The notes beneath the pieces are model-generated. The model had not been told where the DNA came from, made no database searches, and was given only the letters and a program-made list of their open reading frames with translations. 64,000 nt of DNA from Polyangiaceae bacterium. GTDB lineage: Bacteria; Myxococcota_A; Polyangia; Polyangiales; Polyangiaceae. The translations under genes and the position numbers were made by a program. Positions 8,297 to 17,077 of the stretch are shown here, piece by piece (within the stretch, counting starts at the first letter, position 1; each line of letters starts with the position of its first letter). The stretch is taken from assembly GCA_020633235.1 (NCBI GenBank), contig JACKEA010000005.1, positions 620,001 to 684,000 on the forward strand, written 5' to 3'.

Positions 8297-9580
8297 TCAG
8301 CCCGCGCCGGCTTCGCCGCTCGCGCTGGCGCTCGCCTTGACGGACACGTTGATCGACACGCTCGCGTCGGCCTGGGCCTTGAGCGAAGCCGCGAGGCAGC
8401 CGCCGACCTTGAGCGCAGCCTGGCCGCCACCGCTGACGGCAGCCTTCACGCCCTCGATCGAGGCCTTCACGCTGGCCACCGCGCCCTCGAGGCGACCCTT
8501 CATGCCGAGGGTGACCTTGAGGATGGCGGGCAGGTTGGCTTCGAGCGCGCCCTTGAGCTTGGAGGCCGCTTCCGCGTCCGCCGCGCCCTGGACCTTCACC
8601 GCGACCTTGGCCGGGGTGCACTCGACCTTACCGCTGACCTTCGCGTCGCAGTTGGCCTTGCACTCGGCGCTCATCTCGGGGGGCTTGATCTCGCCGGAGC
8701 ACTTGGGGGCCTTCATCTCGACGCTGCAGCCGCCGGAGCAGGTGCCCTTGCAGTCCGCCTGGCCGCTCATCTCGCAGGAAGCGCTGCAGGTGCCCTTGCA
8801 GGTACCGCCGCAGCCACCCTTGGCCTGGGCGTCGCACTTGCCTTCGCAGGTGCCAGCGCAGGGCTTGCCACTGACGTCCTTGCCATCGCACTTGCCGGTG
8901 CAGTTTCCGCCGCACTTGCCGCTGAAGTCCGCCTCACAGGCGCCTTCGCAAGTGCCGCCGCAGGTGCCGGAGCACTCCGCGCCCGCTTCCACGGTGCAGG
9001 AGCCCTCGCACTTGCCTTCGCAGGTGCCGCTGATCTCGCCACCTTCGCACTCGACCTTGGCTTCGCCGGGCTTGATGTTGGCATCACAGCTGGCGGCGCA
9101 ATCCGCCATGGCGCTCATCGACGCCGAGCACTTCGGGGGAACCACGTCCACCTTGAGCCCGCCGGAGATGTTGGCCTTCGCCTTCACGTCGCCCAGGAAC
9201 TTCACCGCAGCCGCGCAAGCAGCCTCGGCCTTCTTGCCGGGACCCTCTTCCTTGGGAGCGATGTCCTCATCCGTAGCGCCCAGGTCCTTGGCCAGGTTGC
9301 CGCACGCCGTGCTGACGTCGCCCTCGACCTCGACCGCGAGCTGCTGCAGGTTCGCACCTGCGGCCAGCGCAGCCTTGACCTTGCCCTCGATCTCGCCTTG
9401 GAGACCGAAGTTCGCGCTCATGATGGCCTCGGGGTTCGTGATGTCCGCCGGGCAAGAGCCGGGGAGCCCACCGGGCAGCCCAGGCAGCCCACCACCGCAG
9501 TCCATGAGAAGCGGCGCCACGGCCAACGTCATCACGCCGAGTGCCGGCCCACTAATCTTCCGCCAACGATTCGCGACCAT
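8297..9580 (-). CDS. Secreted protein with CxGxC-type cysteine repeats, function unknown
   Basis: 427 residues from the ATG at 9580, chosen because it follows a good ribosome site (GAGGAGGA about 10 bases upstream) and begins a signal peptide (basic MVANRWRK, then a hydrophobic stretch ending LLMDCGGG). That end looks like a lipobox but has Asp before Cys, so lipidation is uncertain. Residues about 160-310 are a run of short repeats such as CEGKCEGSC, CSGTCGGTCEGAC and CAGTCEGKC, with more than 30 cysteines in a regular pattern. The region before and the Ala-rich tail after are predicted helical. A disulfide-laced surface or matrix role is inferred. No enzyme motif is seen. Confidence 0.8.
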   Translation of the reverse strand: MVANRWRKISGPALGVMTLAVAPLLMDCGGGLPGLPGGLPGSCPADITNPEAIMSANFGLQGEIEGKVKAALAAGANLQQLAVEVEGDVSTACGNLAKDLGATDEDIAPKEEGPGKKAEAACAAAVKFLGDVKAKANISGGLKVDVVPPKCSASMSAMADCAASCDANIKPGEAKVECEGGEISGTCEGKCEGSCTVEAGAECSGTCGGTCEGACEADFSGKCGGNCTGKCDGKDVSGKPCAGTCEGKCDAQAKGGCGGTCKGTCSASCEMSGQADCKGTCSGGCSVEMKAPKCSGEIKPPEMSAECKANCDAKVSGKVECTPAKVAVKVQGAADAEAASKLKGALEANLPAILKVTLGMKGRLEGAVASVKASIEGVKAAVSGGGQAALKVGGCLAASLKAQADASVSINVSVKASASASGEAGAG

Positions 9581-9819
9581 CTGAATATCTCCTCCTCGAG
9601 AACTCGTCTCGGGCGTCCAAGCCGCGGTGCACGCTACACCCGGTCCCTCGACTATGGAACCCCAACCGATCCTTCCGGGATTCACCCCGGGGTTGACCCC
9701 GGGCGTGCACCACACAACCGGGCAATGGGCCCGGTACCAACCAATTCGCGGGTCGCGTATTCGCCCCGTTTGGGTGAAATGGCAAGGGTTTTGTTGTCGC
9801 CTAGCGCCGGATCGCAGCT

Positions 9820-9843
9820 CCGGGGGCCTGTTCGGCCCCTCGG
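9820..9843 (-). terminator. GC-rich hairpin after the DUF433 gene, possible terminator
   Basis: CCGGGGGCC TGTTC GGCCCCTCGG forms a stem about ten bases beyond the stop of the minus-strand DUF433 gene. There is no T run on the minus strand, so it may only slow or process the transcript. Confidence 0.4.
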
Positions 9844-9852
9844 AAAGGGTGT

Positions 9853-10236
9853 TCAGCCCTGCTTCGAGCTACGGCGAGGCCGCGGCCGAGGGCCCCGGGC
9901 AGGTGCGCCCTCTCCAAAGGGCAGCTCGATCTGCTGGGTGGCGCCGGGCCGGGCGACCCGCTTGCCAGTGGTCCGCTCCAGCATCTCCCGCTCCCGCGCG
10001 AGGTCCGCTTCGATGACCTCCACGTTGTCGAGAGCAAACGCGAGGGCGTCGAAGATCTTGGCAGGACCGAGCTGCGGATAGCGCCGCAGGATGGTCTCGA
10101 TGCGCGCGCCGCTCTCGTAGAACGCCCACAAGCGACGCACCGGCACCCGAGACCCGGCTACGTGCGGACTGCCGCCCAGCACCTTCGGGTCGACCCGAAC
10201 GTGGGGATGCGGAATCAGGACGATGGGCAGACTCAT
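9853..10236 (-). CDS. DUF433 domain protein
   Basis: 127 residues. The N-terminal 80 match the DUF433 pattern: VDPKVLGGSPHVAGSRVPVR, then LWAFYESGARIETILRRYPQL and AKIFDALAFALDN, a small helical DNA-binding-like fold often seen in antitoxins of the VapB45/MazE type. A basic tail rich in Pro, Arg and Ser follows. A strong GGGAGG ribosome site precedes the ATG. It is 61 bases after transketolase on the same strand. No PIN-domain or other toxin gene is adjacent, so a toxin-antitoxin role is not supported here. Confidence 0.8.
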   Translation of the reverse strand: MSLPIVLIPHPHVRVDPKVLGGSPHVAGSRVPVRRLWAFYESGARIETILRRYPQLGPAKIFDALAFALDNVEVIEADLAREREMLERTTGKRVARPGATQQIELPFGEGAPARGPRPRPRRSSKQG

Positions 10237-10297
10237 GCGGCGCGCCTCCCTCGCGAAACGCTCTTCACGTTAACGCGGATCACGTCCGCTGTCATGG

Positions 10298-12268
10298 TCA
10301 GAGCCGTTCGAGGATCGTGCTCGCGACCTTCTCGGGTGTGAAGCCGAGCTCCTCCGCGATGCGCTCGTAGGGAGCGGACGCTCCGAAACGATCGATACCG
10401 ATGGTGATGCCATCGAGCCCCACGATGCTGCGCCACAGCGGAGTGCGTCCCGCTTCGATCGACACACGGCGCACGCCGCGTCCGAGCACGGCTTCTTGCT
10501 CCTTTGCCGAAAGGCGCGCAAACGCCTCCAGACACGGAGCGCTCACCACCCGCGCGCGCTTGCCGCGCTGCGCCAGGACCTTCTGCGCCTCCACCGCGAG
10601 ACCAACCTCGCTGCCCGTGGCGATCAGCACCAATTCGGGGTCTTTTTCGTCGACCAGAACGTAGGCGCCCTGAAGCAGGGTCTTGGGATCGAAGCCCGCG
10701 GGGCGCGACAGCTCCGGGAGCTTCTGTCGTGACAGCACCAGCGCCGTGGGGCCGTGGCGACGCGTCGCCGCGTGCGCCCAAGCCGCAGCGCACTCCAGCG
10801 CATCCGCGGGGCGCACCACGTCCAGGTTCGGGATCAGCCGCAACGAGGTGAGCTGCTCCACCGGCTGATGCGTGGGGCCGTCTTCGCCCAGGAACACCGA
10901 GTCGTGGGTGAACACGTACACGGTCTGCTGCTCCATCAGCGCCGCCAACCGAATGCTGGGCCGCATGTAGTCGCTGAAGATCAAGAACGTGCTGCCAAGG
11001 GGCACGAAGAACCCGCTGAGCGCGAGCCCGTTCATGATCGCGCCCATGCCGTGCTCGCGGATGCCGAAGTGCAGATTACGCCCGCCGAACTCCCCGCGCT
11101 GGACGCTCCCGCCGTCGTGGATGTCGGTCTTGGTGCTCTCGGCGAGATCCGCGGCGCCGCCCACCAGCGCGGGCATCAACGCTGCCAGACGTTGCTCGAC
11201 CTTGCCTGCCAATGAGCGCGTGGCGTCCTTCTTTGGCGGAGCGCTGGCGAGCAGCTCGCCGAGCACGTTCGCCGGGACGGAACGCTCCACGTGGGCCTTC
11301 CAGTGCGCCTTGCGCTCGCCCGAGAGCGCCGCGACCTTCTGCTGCCAGGCTTCGTACTCCGGGCGCACCTCTTCTACCCGCTGCTGGAAGGGCACCCGCG
11401 CCCCTTCCGGGATGCGGAACGGCGGCTCCACCGGCCAGCCCGCCGCCTTCTTGGCGCCGGCGATCTCTTCCGCACCGAGGGGGGCGCCATGCGCCTTGGG
11501 TGAATCTTGTTTGGTCGGCGCGCCGATGGCGATGTGTGTCCGGGCCACGATCAAGCTGGGCCGCTTGGCCTCGGCGATGGCCTCGTCCAACGCGCTGCGC
11601 ACCTCGTCCGGGTCGTGACCATTCACGTGCTGCACGTACCAGCCGTAGGCCTCGAAGCGCTTGCCCACGTCCTCCGAGAACGAAATGGCCGTGGTGCCGT
11701 CGATGGTGATGTGGTTGTCGTCGTACACCACCACGAGGTTGTCGAGGCCCAGGTGCCCCGCGATGCTCGCCGCCTCGCTGGCGACGCCCTCCATCAGGTC
11801 GCCGTCGGACGCGAGTGCGAACACGCGATAGTCGACCAGCGCGTCGTCTTCCGTGTTGACGCGCGCGCCCATCATCTTGCCCGCGAGGGCCATGCCCACG
11901 GCGTTGCCCACGCCCTGACCGAGCGGCCCCGTCGTGGTCTCCACGCCCGCCGTGTGGCCGACCTCTGGATGCCCCGGAGTCTTCGAGCCCCATTGACGAA
12001 AGCTCTCGAGCTCACTCAAGGGCAGGTCGTAGCCGGCCATGTGCAATAGCGAGTACAGCAGCATGGACGCGTGACCACAGGAGAGCACGAAGCGATCGCG
12101 GTTCGGCCAGTGCGGATCTTCCGGCACGTAGCGCAGGTAGCGCGTGAACAGCTCGACGCCGATCCCGGCCAGGGCCATCGGCGTTCCGGGATGACCGGAG
12201 TTCGCCTTCTCGACGGCATCTACCGCGAGGAACTGGATCGTGTGCACGGCTTGATTGAGCTCGCTCAT
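10298..12268 (-). CDS. tkt: Transketolase
   Basis: Thiamine-diphosphate enzyme of the pentose phosphate pathway that moves two-carbon units between sugar phosphates. The start at 12268 (MSELNQAVHTIQFLAVDAV) has an AAGAGGCGG ribosome site and gives 656 residues, normal for the family. It shows NSGHPGTPMALAG, the ThDP motif beginning ASDGDLMEG and ending VYDDNH, the pyrimidine-binding GIREHGMGAIMNGLALSG, and HDSVFLGEDGPTHQPVEQ. It lies 45 bases after mltG on the same strand, so co-transcription with ruvX-mltG is likely. Confidence 0.95.
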   Translation of the reverse strand: MSELNQAVHTIQFLAVDAVEKANSGHPGTPMALAGIGVELFTRYLRYVPEDPHWPNRDRFVLSCGHASMLLYSLLHMAGYDLPLSELESFRQWGSKTPGHPEVGHTAGVETTTGPLGQGVGNAVGMALAGKMMGARVNTEDDALVDYRVFALASDGDLMEGVASEAASIAGHLGLDNLVVVYDDNHITIDGTTAISFSEDVGKRFEAYGWYVQHVNGHDPDEVRSALDEAIAEAKRPSLIVARTHIAIGAPTKQDSPKAHGAPLGAEEIAGAKKAAGWPVEPPFRIPEGARVPFQQRVEEVRPEYEAWQQKVAALSGERKAHWKAHVERSVPANVLGELLASAPPKKDATRSLAGKVEQRLAALMPALVGGAADLAESTKTDIHDGGSVQRGEFGGRNLHFGIREHGMGAIMNGLALSGFFVPLGSTFLIFSDYMRPSIRLAALMEQQTVYVFTHDSVFLGEDGPTHQPVEQLTSLRLIPNLDVVRPADALECAAAWAHAATRRHGPTALVLSRQKLPELSRPAGFDPKTLLQGAYVLVDEKDPELVLIATGSEVGLAVEAQKVLAQRGKRARVVSAPCLEAFARLSAKEQEAVLGRGVRRVSIEAGRTPLWRSIVGLDGITIGIDRFGASAPYERIAEELGFTPEKVASTILERL

Positions 12269-12313
12269 GATCCGCCTCTTAAGGGCGCGTGCGCTCGGCC
12301 GCAACCGGCGCGG

Positions 12314-13438
12314 TCACTCGCCGTGCACGGCGCGGTTGTGCTCGTCCAACGTGCGGCTGAACGTGTGGCGACCGTTGCCGCTGGCCACGAAGAAGAGGTA
12401 CTCGGTCTGCGCTGGCGCGAGAACGGCCTCGAGTGAGCTCGCGCCTGGATTCGCGATGGGGCCGGGTGGTAACCCCGCGTGCTTGTAGGTGTTGTAGGCA
12501 TTGTCCGGGTCGCGGAGCATCGCCGGGGTAACGCGGCCCACGTATCCCGCACAGCTCGCCGCGCTCTTGGGCGCCACCTGGCAGCCGTAGGCTGCGGTGG
12601 GGTCGGCCTGCAACATGCCGGAGGGACGAAATTCGGGATCGTCCAGGCGATTGTAATAGACGCTGGCGATCGTTCCACGCTCGTCACTGGCAGCGGCCTC
12701 GCGCTCCACGATGGACGCCAGCGTGACGAGCTCGTGCTCTCCCCAGCCGCGCTTGCGGCGCAGCCCTTCGATGGCATCGGGGTGCTTCTCCGCGAGTTTC
12801 TCCAAGCGGCGGCGAAAGGTCCGCACCATGCCGCGGATGACCGTCTCCGGGGCGCTGTCCACCGCGAGGTCGTAGGTGGCGGGAAACAAGAACCCTTCCA
12901 CGCTGGGTCCGCTGATGCCGAGCTCGCGGCGGAGGCTCGCCGAACGACACGCAGCGAGGAACGTGTCTCGGGTGCAGATCTCGCTCTTCTCCAAGCGCTC
13001 GGCGATCTGCAGGGTCGTGTAGCCTTCCGGCACCGTCACTTTGGCGCGAGCCCGGCTCCCCACCCGGCCCAAGCGCTGGGCCAGCTCGCGGGGCGAGAGG
13101 GAGTCGTTCAACACGTGCTCGCCGGGCACGATCTCGATGCCGGAGCCCACGACCCCCAGGTACAGCGCCATCAGCCGCGGGCTCTCGACGACACCCGCCG
13201 CGGCCAGCTGCTCGGCGATCTGACGCAAGGACGCCGACGGCGTGAGCTGCACTCGCACCGTCTTGCCGCTGCCCGGACCGGCGGACAGCGCCCAGGTCCA
13301 TAGCGACGCCCAAACGACGCCCACGAGCAGGATCGGTGCGGCGATCCAGAGCCACCATCTCCGGCGCGGCTTGCGGCGCCGCGGCCTGGACGCCGGCCGG
13401 CGCCGGGCGGGGGCCCGTCTTCGCGCCGGGGCGTTCAC
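12314..13438 (-). CDS. mltG: Endolytic murein transglycosylase MltG (YceG-like)
   Basis: Inner-membrane lytic transglycosylase that cuts nascent glycan strands and helps set their length. The GTG at 13438 overlaps the ruvX stop (GTGA), giving 374 residues. A very basic Arg-rich cytosolic tail precedes one membrane segment (about 28-50), then a LysM-like subdomain (VPEGYTTLQIAERLEKS) and the YceG catalytic domain. The catalytic Glu lies in LASIVEREAAASDER near residue 242. YNTYKHAGLPPGPIANPG is the second family motif. The ruvX-mltG pairing is common. Confidence 0.94.
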   Translation of the reverse strand: MNAPARRRAPARRRPASRPRRRKPRRRWWLWIAAPILLVGVVWASLWTWALSAGPGSGKTVRVQLTPSASLRQIAEQLAAAGVVESPRLMALYLGVVGSGIEIVPGEHVLNDSLSPRELAQRLGRVGSRARAKVTVPEGYTTLQIAERLEKSEICTRDTFLAACRSASLRRELGISGPSVEGFLFPATYDLAVDSAPETVIRGMVRTFRRRLEKLAEKHPDAIEGLRRKRGWGEHELVTLASIVEREAAASDERGTIASVYYNRLDDPEFRPSGMLQADPTAAYGCQVAPKSAASCAGYVGRVTPAMLRDPDNAYNTYKHAGLPPGPIANPGASSLEAVLAPAQTEYLFFVASGNGRHTFSRTLDEHNRAVHGE

Positions 13439-13857
13439 GGGGCGGCAGCCTTTCGGCCGTCCAGCCAGGTCTGGAGCAAGATGGCGGCGGCGGCGCTGTC
13501 CACGCGCTGGCGTGCCGCGCGGTCGTCCAGGCCCTGCTCCCGGAGCCGCTCCCGGGCCTGCCGGGTGCTGAGCCACTCGTCCACCAGCTCGACCTTCCGG
13601 CCGGTCCGTTGGGCCAGGGCGTTCGCCACCCGCCGCGCCCGCCGAGCCGGCGGGCCCTCCCGCCCATCGAGGTTTCGGGGCAGTCCCACCACGAACAGCT
13701 CGATCCCCTCGCTCTCGGCGAGGGTGGCGAGGGCTTCGACCAGCTGGCCGATATTTCCCCCCGGAAGGAAGGGCCGCGGATGCGCCATGACCCCCAACTC
13801 GTCGGCCACGGCGAGGCCGACGCGCACCGTCCCTAGATCGATGGCCGCGGCTCTCAT
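13435..13857 (-). CDS. ruvX: Holliday junction resolvase-like protein / pre-16S rRNA nuclease RuvX (YqgF)
   Basis: Small RNase-H-fold protein linked to 5' end processing of 16S rRNA. 140 residues, with IDLGTVRVGLAVAD at the start, VVGLPRNLDG in the middle, VDEWLSTRQA, and the C-terminal acidic DSAAAAILLQTWLD. Its stop overlaps the mltG GTG. Divergent from hisS across a 157-base spacer. Confidence 0.93.
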   Translation of the reverse strand: MRAAAIDLGTVRVGLAVADELGVMAHPRPFLPGGNIGQLVEALATLAESEGIELFVVGLPRNLDGREGPPARRARRVANALAQRTGRKVELVDEWLSTRQARERLREQGLDDRAARQRVDSAAAAILLQTWLDGRKAAAP

Positions 13858-14014
13858 GGCTCCGGGGCTTTAGCACGCCCCGAAGCTCCTTGGCATTTCG
13901 GGTGTAGCGGAGCTTGACCCGACCGATTTGTCCGAGCATAAGCGCGGGGTCGCGCGCCCAGGCGTGGCACGAACCCGACCGAGATCCGAGCGCGATACTT
14001 AGGCTGACAAACTC

Positions 14015-15304
14015 ATGAGCTTCCGCGCCGTCAAGGGGATGAACGACATCCTGCCGGACGAGGTAGGTCTCTGGCAGCGGCTGGAGGCGACCTTTCGGCG
14101 GGCCGTGGAGCTGTGTGGTTACGCGGAAGTGCGGGTGCCGGCCGTCGAGCACACGGAGCTCTTCGTGCGCTCCATCGGCGAGGTCACCGACGTGGTCGAG
14201 AAGGAGATGTACACCTTCCAGCACCACCGGGACTCGCTCACGTTGCGACCCGAAGGCACGGCAGGTGTCGCGCGGGCTTTCGTGGAGCACAAGGTCTACG
14301 CAAAGCAGCCGGTTTCGCGCTGGTACTACTTGGGCCCGATGTTCCGGGCGGAGAAGCCGCAGCGTGGGCGCTATCGGCAGTTCTATCAGGCGGGCTGCGA
14401 GATCTTCGGCGATCCCGGCCCGGTGTGCGACGCCGAGATGATCGACATGCTGGTGGCGATGTTCCGAAACCTCGGCATCGAGGATCTCACGGTCCACGTG
14501 AATTCCCTGGGCAGCGCGGGAACGCGGGAGCGCTACCGCGACGCGCTGCTGGCCTTCCTCGGGCCTCGCAAGGCCGAGCTCTCGGAGCACGCGCAGGCGC
14601 GCCTGGAGAAGAACCCACTGCGCATCCTCGACTCCAAGGATCCACGTGACCAAAAGGCCTGCGAAGGCGCTCCCAGCATCCTGGAGCTCTTGGACGAGGC
14701 CGACACGGAGCACTGGAATCAGCTGCAGAAGGCCCTCGACGCCCTGGGCACGCCGTACGTCGTCGATCCAGGCCTGGTCCGCGGGCTCGACTACTACACG
14801 CGCACGCTGTTCGAGGTGCGCTCGGGCGCCGGTGAGCTCGGAACGCAGAACACGCTCGCCGGCGGTGGACGCTACGACGGCATGGTGGAGGACCTCGGCG
14901 GTCCGACGGTGCCGGCCATCGGTTTCGCCATGGGGCTGGAGCGCATTCTGTTGGCGATGGGCGATCAGCCGGCCACGACGGAGCCGCTGTGCATGGTGCT
15001 GCCCTTGGGCGCGAGCGCGTTGGGCGGTGCGCTGACCTTGGCCCGAGCCTTGCGCCGCGCCGGCGTGCGCACCGAGCTCGACGGCCGCGGCAACTCGCTC
15101 AAGAGCATGCTGCGGCGGGCGGATTCGCTCGGTGCCCGCGCGTGCTTGGTGCTCGGAGAGGCGGAGCTCGAGCGCGGCGTGGTTCAGCTCAAGGATCTCG
15201 CGGCGCACCGCCAGGACGAGATCTCTCTCGAGCGAGCCGTGGACGTGGTGGCGGATCGATTGGCCTTGGGCGGCGTGCGACGCGACAGCGAGGAGCCAGC
15301 TTGA
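14015..15304 (+). CDS. hisS: Histidyl-tRNA synthetase
   Basis: Class II aminoacyl-tRNA synthetase, 429 residues. Motif 2 is in MFRAEKPQRGRYRQFYQAG, the histidine A motifs are GLDYYTRTLFEV and AGGGRYDGMVEDLGG, and motif 3 is in AIGFAMGLERIL. The C-terminal anticodon-binding domain begins about residue 330. The ATG start begins MSFRAVKGMNDILPDE, as is usual. It is the first gene of a plus-strand run, with a 157-base spacer to ruvX. The stop overlaps the next gene's TTG start. Confidence 0.96.
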   Translation: MSFRAVKGMNDILPDEVGLWQRLEATFRRAVELCGYAEVRVPAVEHTELFVRSIGEVTDVVEKEMYTFQHHRDSLTLRPEGTAGVARAFVEHKVYAKQPVSRWYYLGPMFRAEKPQRGRYRQFYQAGCEIFGDPGPVCDAEMIDMLVAMFRNLGIEDLTVHVNSLGSAGTRERYRDALLAFLGPRKAELSEHAQARLEKNPLRILDSKDPRDQKACEGAPSILELLDEADTEHWNQLQKALDALGTPYVVDPGLVRGLDYYTRTLFEVRSGAGELGTQNTLAGGGRYDGMVEDLGGPTVPAIGFAMGLERILLAMGDQPATTEPLCMVLPLGASALGGALTLARALRRAGVRTELDGRGNSLKSMLRRADSLGARACLVLGEAELERGVVQLKDLAAHRQDEISLERAVDVVADRLALGGVRRDSEEPA

Positions 15305-17028
15305 AGCGCGCTCTCGCGATCTTCGCCACGCTGGCGGCAGCGTTGCTGCTCGCCTTCCCCGCCTTGGCGCAGGATCCCTATGGACCCGGCGTTGCGCCGA
15401 TTGGTCCTGCCCCGGCGGGGTCGACGGGGCAGCAGCCGGCGGGTGGTGCCAAGCCGCCCCCGGGCGCTCCCGAGATGCATGCGGCCGGCGGCGGCGAGAG
15501 CCTGCTGCCGCCGGGCACCGAGCCATCGCTGCCGAAGAAGCCGCTGAAGGTCAGCAAGAAGGTCCGCGCGCGCATCGGTACCAGTGTCCAGCTGGAAGAC
15601 GAGCCCGTGGGCATGGGCGCCACGACCACGCGGCGCTTCTACGGTCCTTATTACGAAGAGCAGAGCGACAAGTACCGCTTCCGCTTGGCCTTCCCGGTGT
15701 GGGCAGAGCGCAAGATGCCGTCGCTCACCAAGCCCAACGTCACCGACCGCGCGTCGCTCTACGGCGGCCTCTATTACAACCGCCGCAGCGCCGAGCGAGC
15801 CGACGACGTGTTGTTCCCGCTGTTCTGGAACATGCGAGATCTGCGCGACGGAAGCCGCACCACGGTAGTGGGGCCGTTCGTCAATCGAGTGGCCCCCGGC
15901 GAGCGGGACAACTGGCTTGCACCGCTGTACTTCACGGGCAAGCGCAAGCACGGCGGCTACACCGTGATCCCGCCGCTCTTGACCTACACGAAGAACGACG
16001 GCTACGGCGGCTTCAACCTGATCGGGCCGATGTTCTGTTCGTGGAAGGGCGGCTCACACTGTGACACCCGCACCGCCTACGATCTCGACTTCGGCGTCGT
16101 CCCTTTCTACTTCTACGGGCAGAACGAGACGAAGAAGTACGAGGCCATCCCGCCGCTGCTCCACTACTACCGGTACGACGATCGCGACCTCTCCTACGTC
16201 AATATCTGGGGTCCGTACTATCGGGAGCACACGCAGGAGCGGGACATGTTCCACTTGCTCCCGCTGTACTGGAGCATCTGGGGCAAGAACGAGCGGCACA
16301 CGACGGTGCTTCCGTTCTTCCACTACGGATGGAAGGGCAACAGCTGGCTGTTCATCAACCCGCTGTACCTCCAGGCGAAGGGTGAAAAGGGCGAGAGCAC
16401 CTTCGTGACCTGGGGCTACGCCCGCTACCGCGGCCGGACGCAGCTGGACATGATCACCCCGCTGTACTGGCACTACCGGGATCCGGACATCGGTCTCGAT
16501 CAGAAGCTCTTGTTCCCGTTCCTGTACTCCCGCACCAGCCCGCGGGAGTCGAACCAGGTATTCTTCCCGTTCTGGGGACACTTCGAACGCTACGGCGTGA
16601 GCGAGACCACCTGGATCACACCGTTCTTCCAACACACCCACGACCTGCGCGGTTGGCAGACGAACATCCACCCGATCCTGTATCTGGGCCGCAGCGGTCA
16701 CCAGAGCCACACCGTGGTGGCGCCGTTCTTCTGGGATTTCGTGGGTCGCGACGAACGCGCGACGGTCGGCTTCCCGGTCTACTGGCGCTTCAGCGATCGT
16801 GACTCCGTGAGCCAGCTGGTAGGCAACGTCTACTATCACGAGCGCAAGGTGAAGGGCGGCCTCGACTGGGAAGTACACATCTTCCCCGCCTTCTCCTACG
16901 GCGAGACTCCCGACGGCCACTGGTGGAACGTGCTCTACGGTCTGGCCGGCTACACTCGTCGGGGTCACACCGCCAAGATGCGGACGCTTTGGATCCCGAT
17001 CACGTTGAGCGGCGGCGAGGGCAAGTAG
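15301..17028 (+). CDS. Secreted aromatic-rich repeat protein, probably outer-membrane associated
   Basis: 575 residues from a TTG that overlaps the hisS stop. GAGGAG lies five bases ahead and the signal peptide (LKRALAIFATLAAALLLAFP, cut after ALA) fits only this start. After a Pro/Gly-rich linker (about 24-75), the rest is a run of short beta-strand units carrying P-L/F-[FYW]-[WY/FY] motifs: VVPFYFYGQ, PPLLHYYRYDD, LLPLYWSIWG, VLPFFHYGWK, ITPLYWHYRD, LFPFLYSRTS, FFPFWGHFER, ITPFFQHTHD, APFFWDFVG, GFPVYWRFSD. This alternation suggests a beta-barrel or beta-propeller at the cell surface. I do not recognise a named family. Confidence 0.78.
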   Translation: MKRALAIFATLAAALLLAFPALAQDPYGPGVAPIGPAPAGSTGQQPAGGAKPPPGAPEMHAAGGGESLLPPGTEPSLPKKPLKVSKKVRARIGTSVQLEDEPVGMGATTTRRFYGPYYEEQSDKYRFRLAFPVWAERKMPSLTKPNVTDRASLYGGLYYNRRSAERADDVLFPLFWNMRDLRDGSRTTVVGPFVNRVAPGERDNWLAPLYFTGKRKHGGYTVIPPLLTYTKNDGYGGFNLIGPMFCSWKGGSHCDTRTAYDLDFGVVPFYFYGQNETKKYEAIPPLLHYYRYDDRDLSYVNIWGPYYREHTQERDMFHLLPLYWSIWGKNERHTTVLPFFHYGWKGNSWLFINPLYLQAKGEKGESTFVTWGYARYRGRTQLDMITPLYWHYRDPDIGLDQKLLFPFLYSRTSPRESNQVFFPFWGHFERYGVSETTWITPFFQHTHDLRGWQTNIHPILYLGRSGHQSHTVVAPFFWDFVGRDERATVGFPVYWRFSDRDSVSQLVGNVYYHERKVKGGLDWEVHIFPAFSYGETPDGHWWNVLYGLAGYTRRGHTAKMRTLWIPITLSGGEGK

Positions 17029-17077
17029 CGCTCTGCTCCGGTTACGACCGGGCGCGAGATGCTCTAATGTACCCGCG

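Noticed and set aside
7283..10081. A 932-codon open frame on the plus strand across the repeat island
   Set aside because: It crosses several different tandem arrays and the opposite-strand Cys-repeat gene. Its translation is Arg/Pro-rich and low in complexity, as expected for open frames in GC-rich DNA. The Cys-repeat gene has a better ribosome site, signal peptide and terminator.
9853..10236. Toxin-antitoxin pair with the DUF433 protein
   Set aside because: Neither neighbour is a PIN-domain or other toxin gene. The flanking genes are transketolase and the Cys-repeat protein.
13963..13978. Sigma-54 promoter before hisS (TGGCACG seen at about 13965)
   Set aside because: The -24 half is present but the -12 half (TTGC) is missing at the required spacing.
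12314..15526. A 1070-codon minus-strand frame upstream of and including mltG
   Set aside because: Only the last 374 codons match MltG. The rest is antisense to hisS and in another frame of ruvX, both of which have full family motifs.
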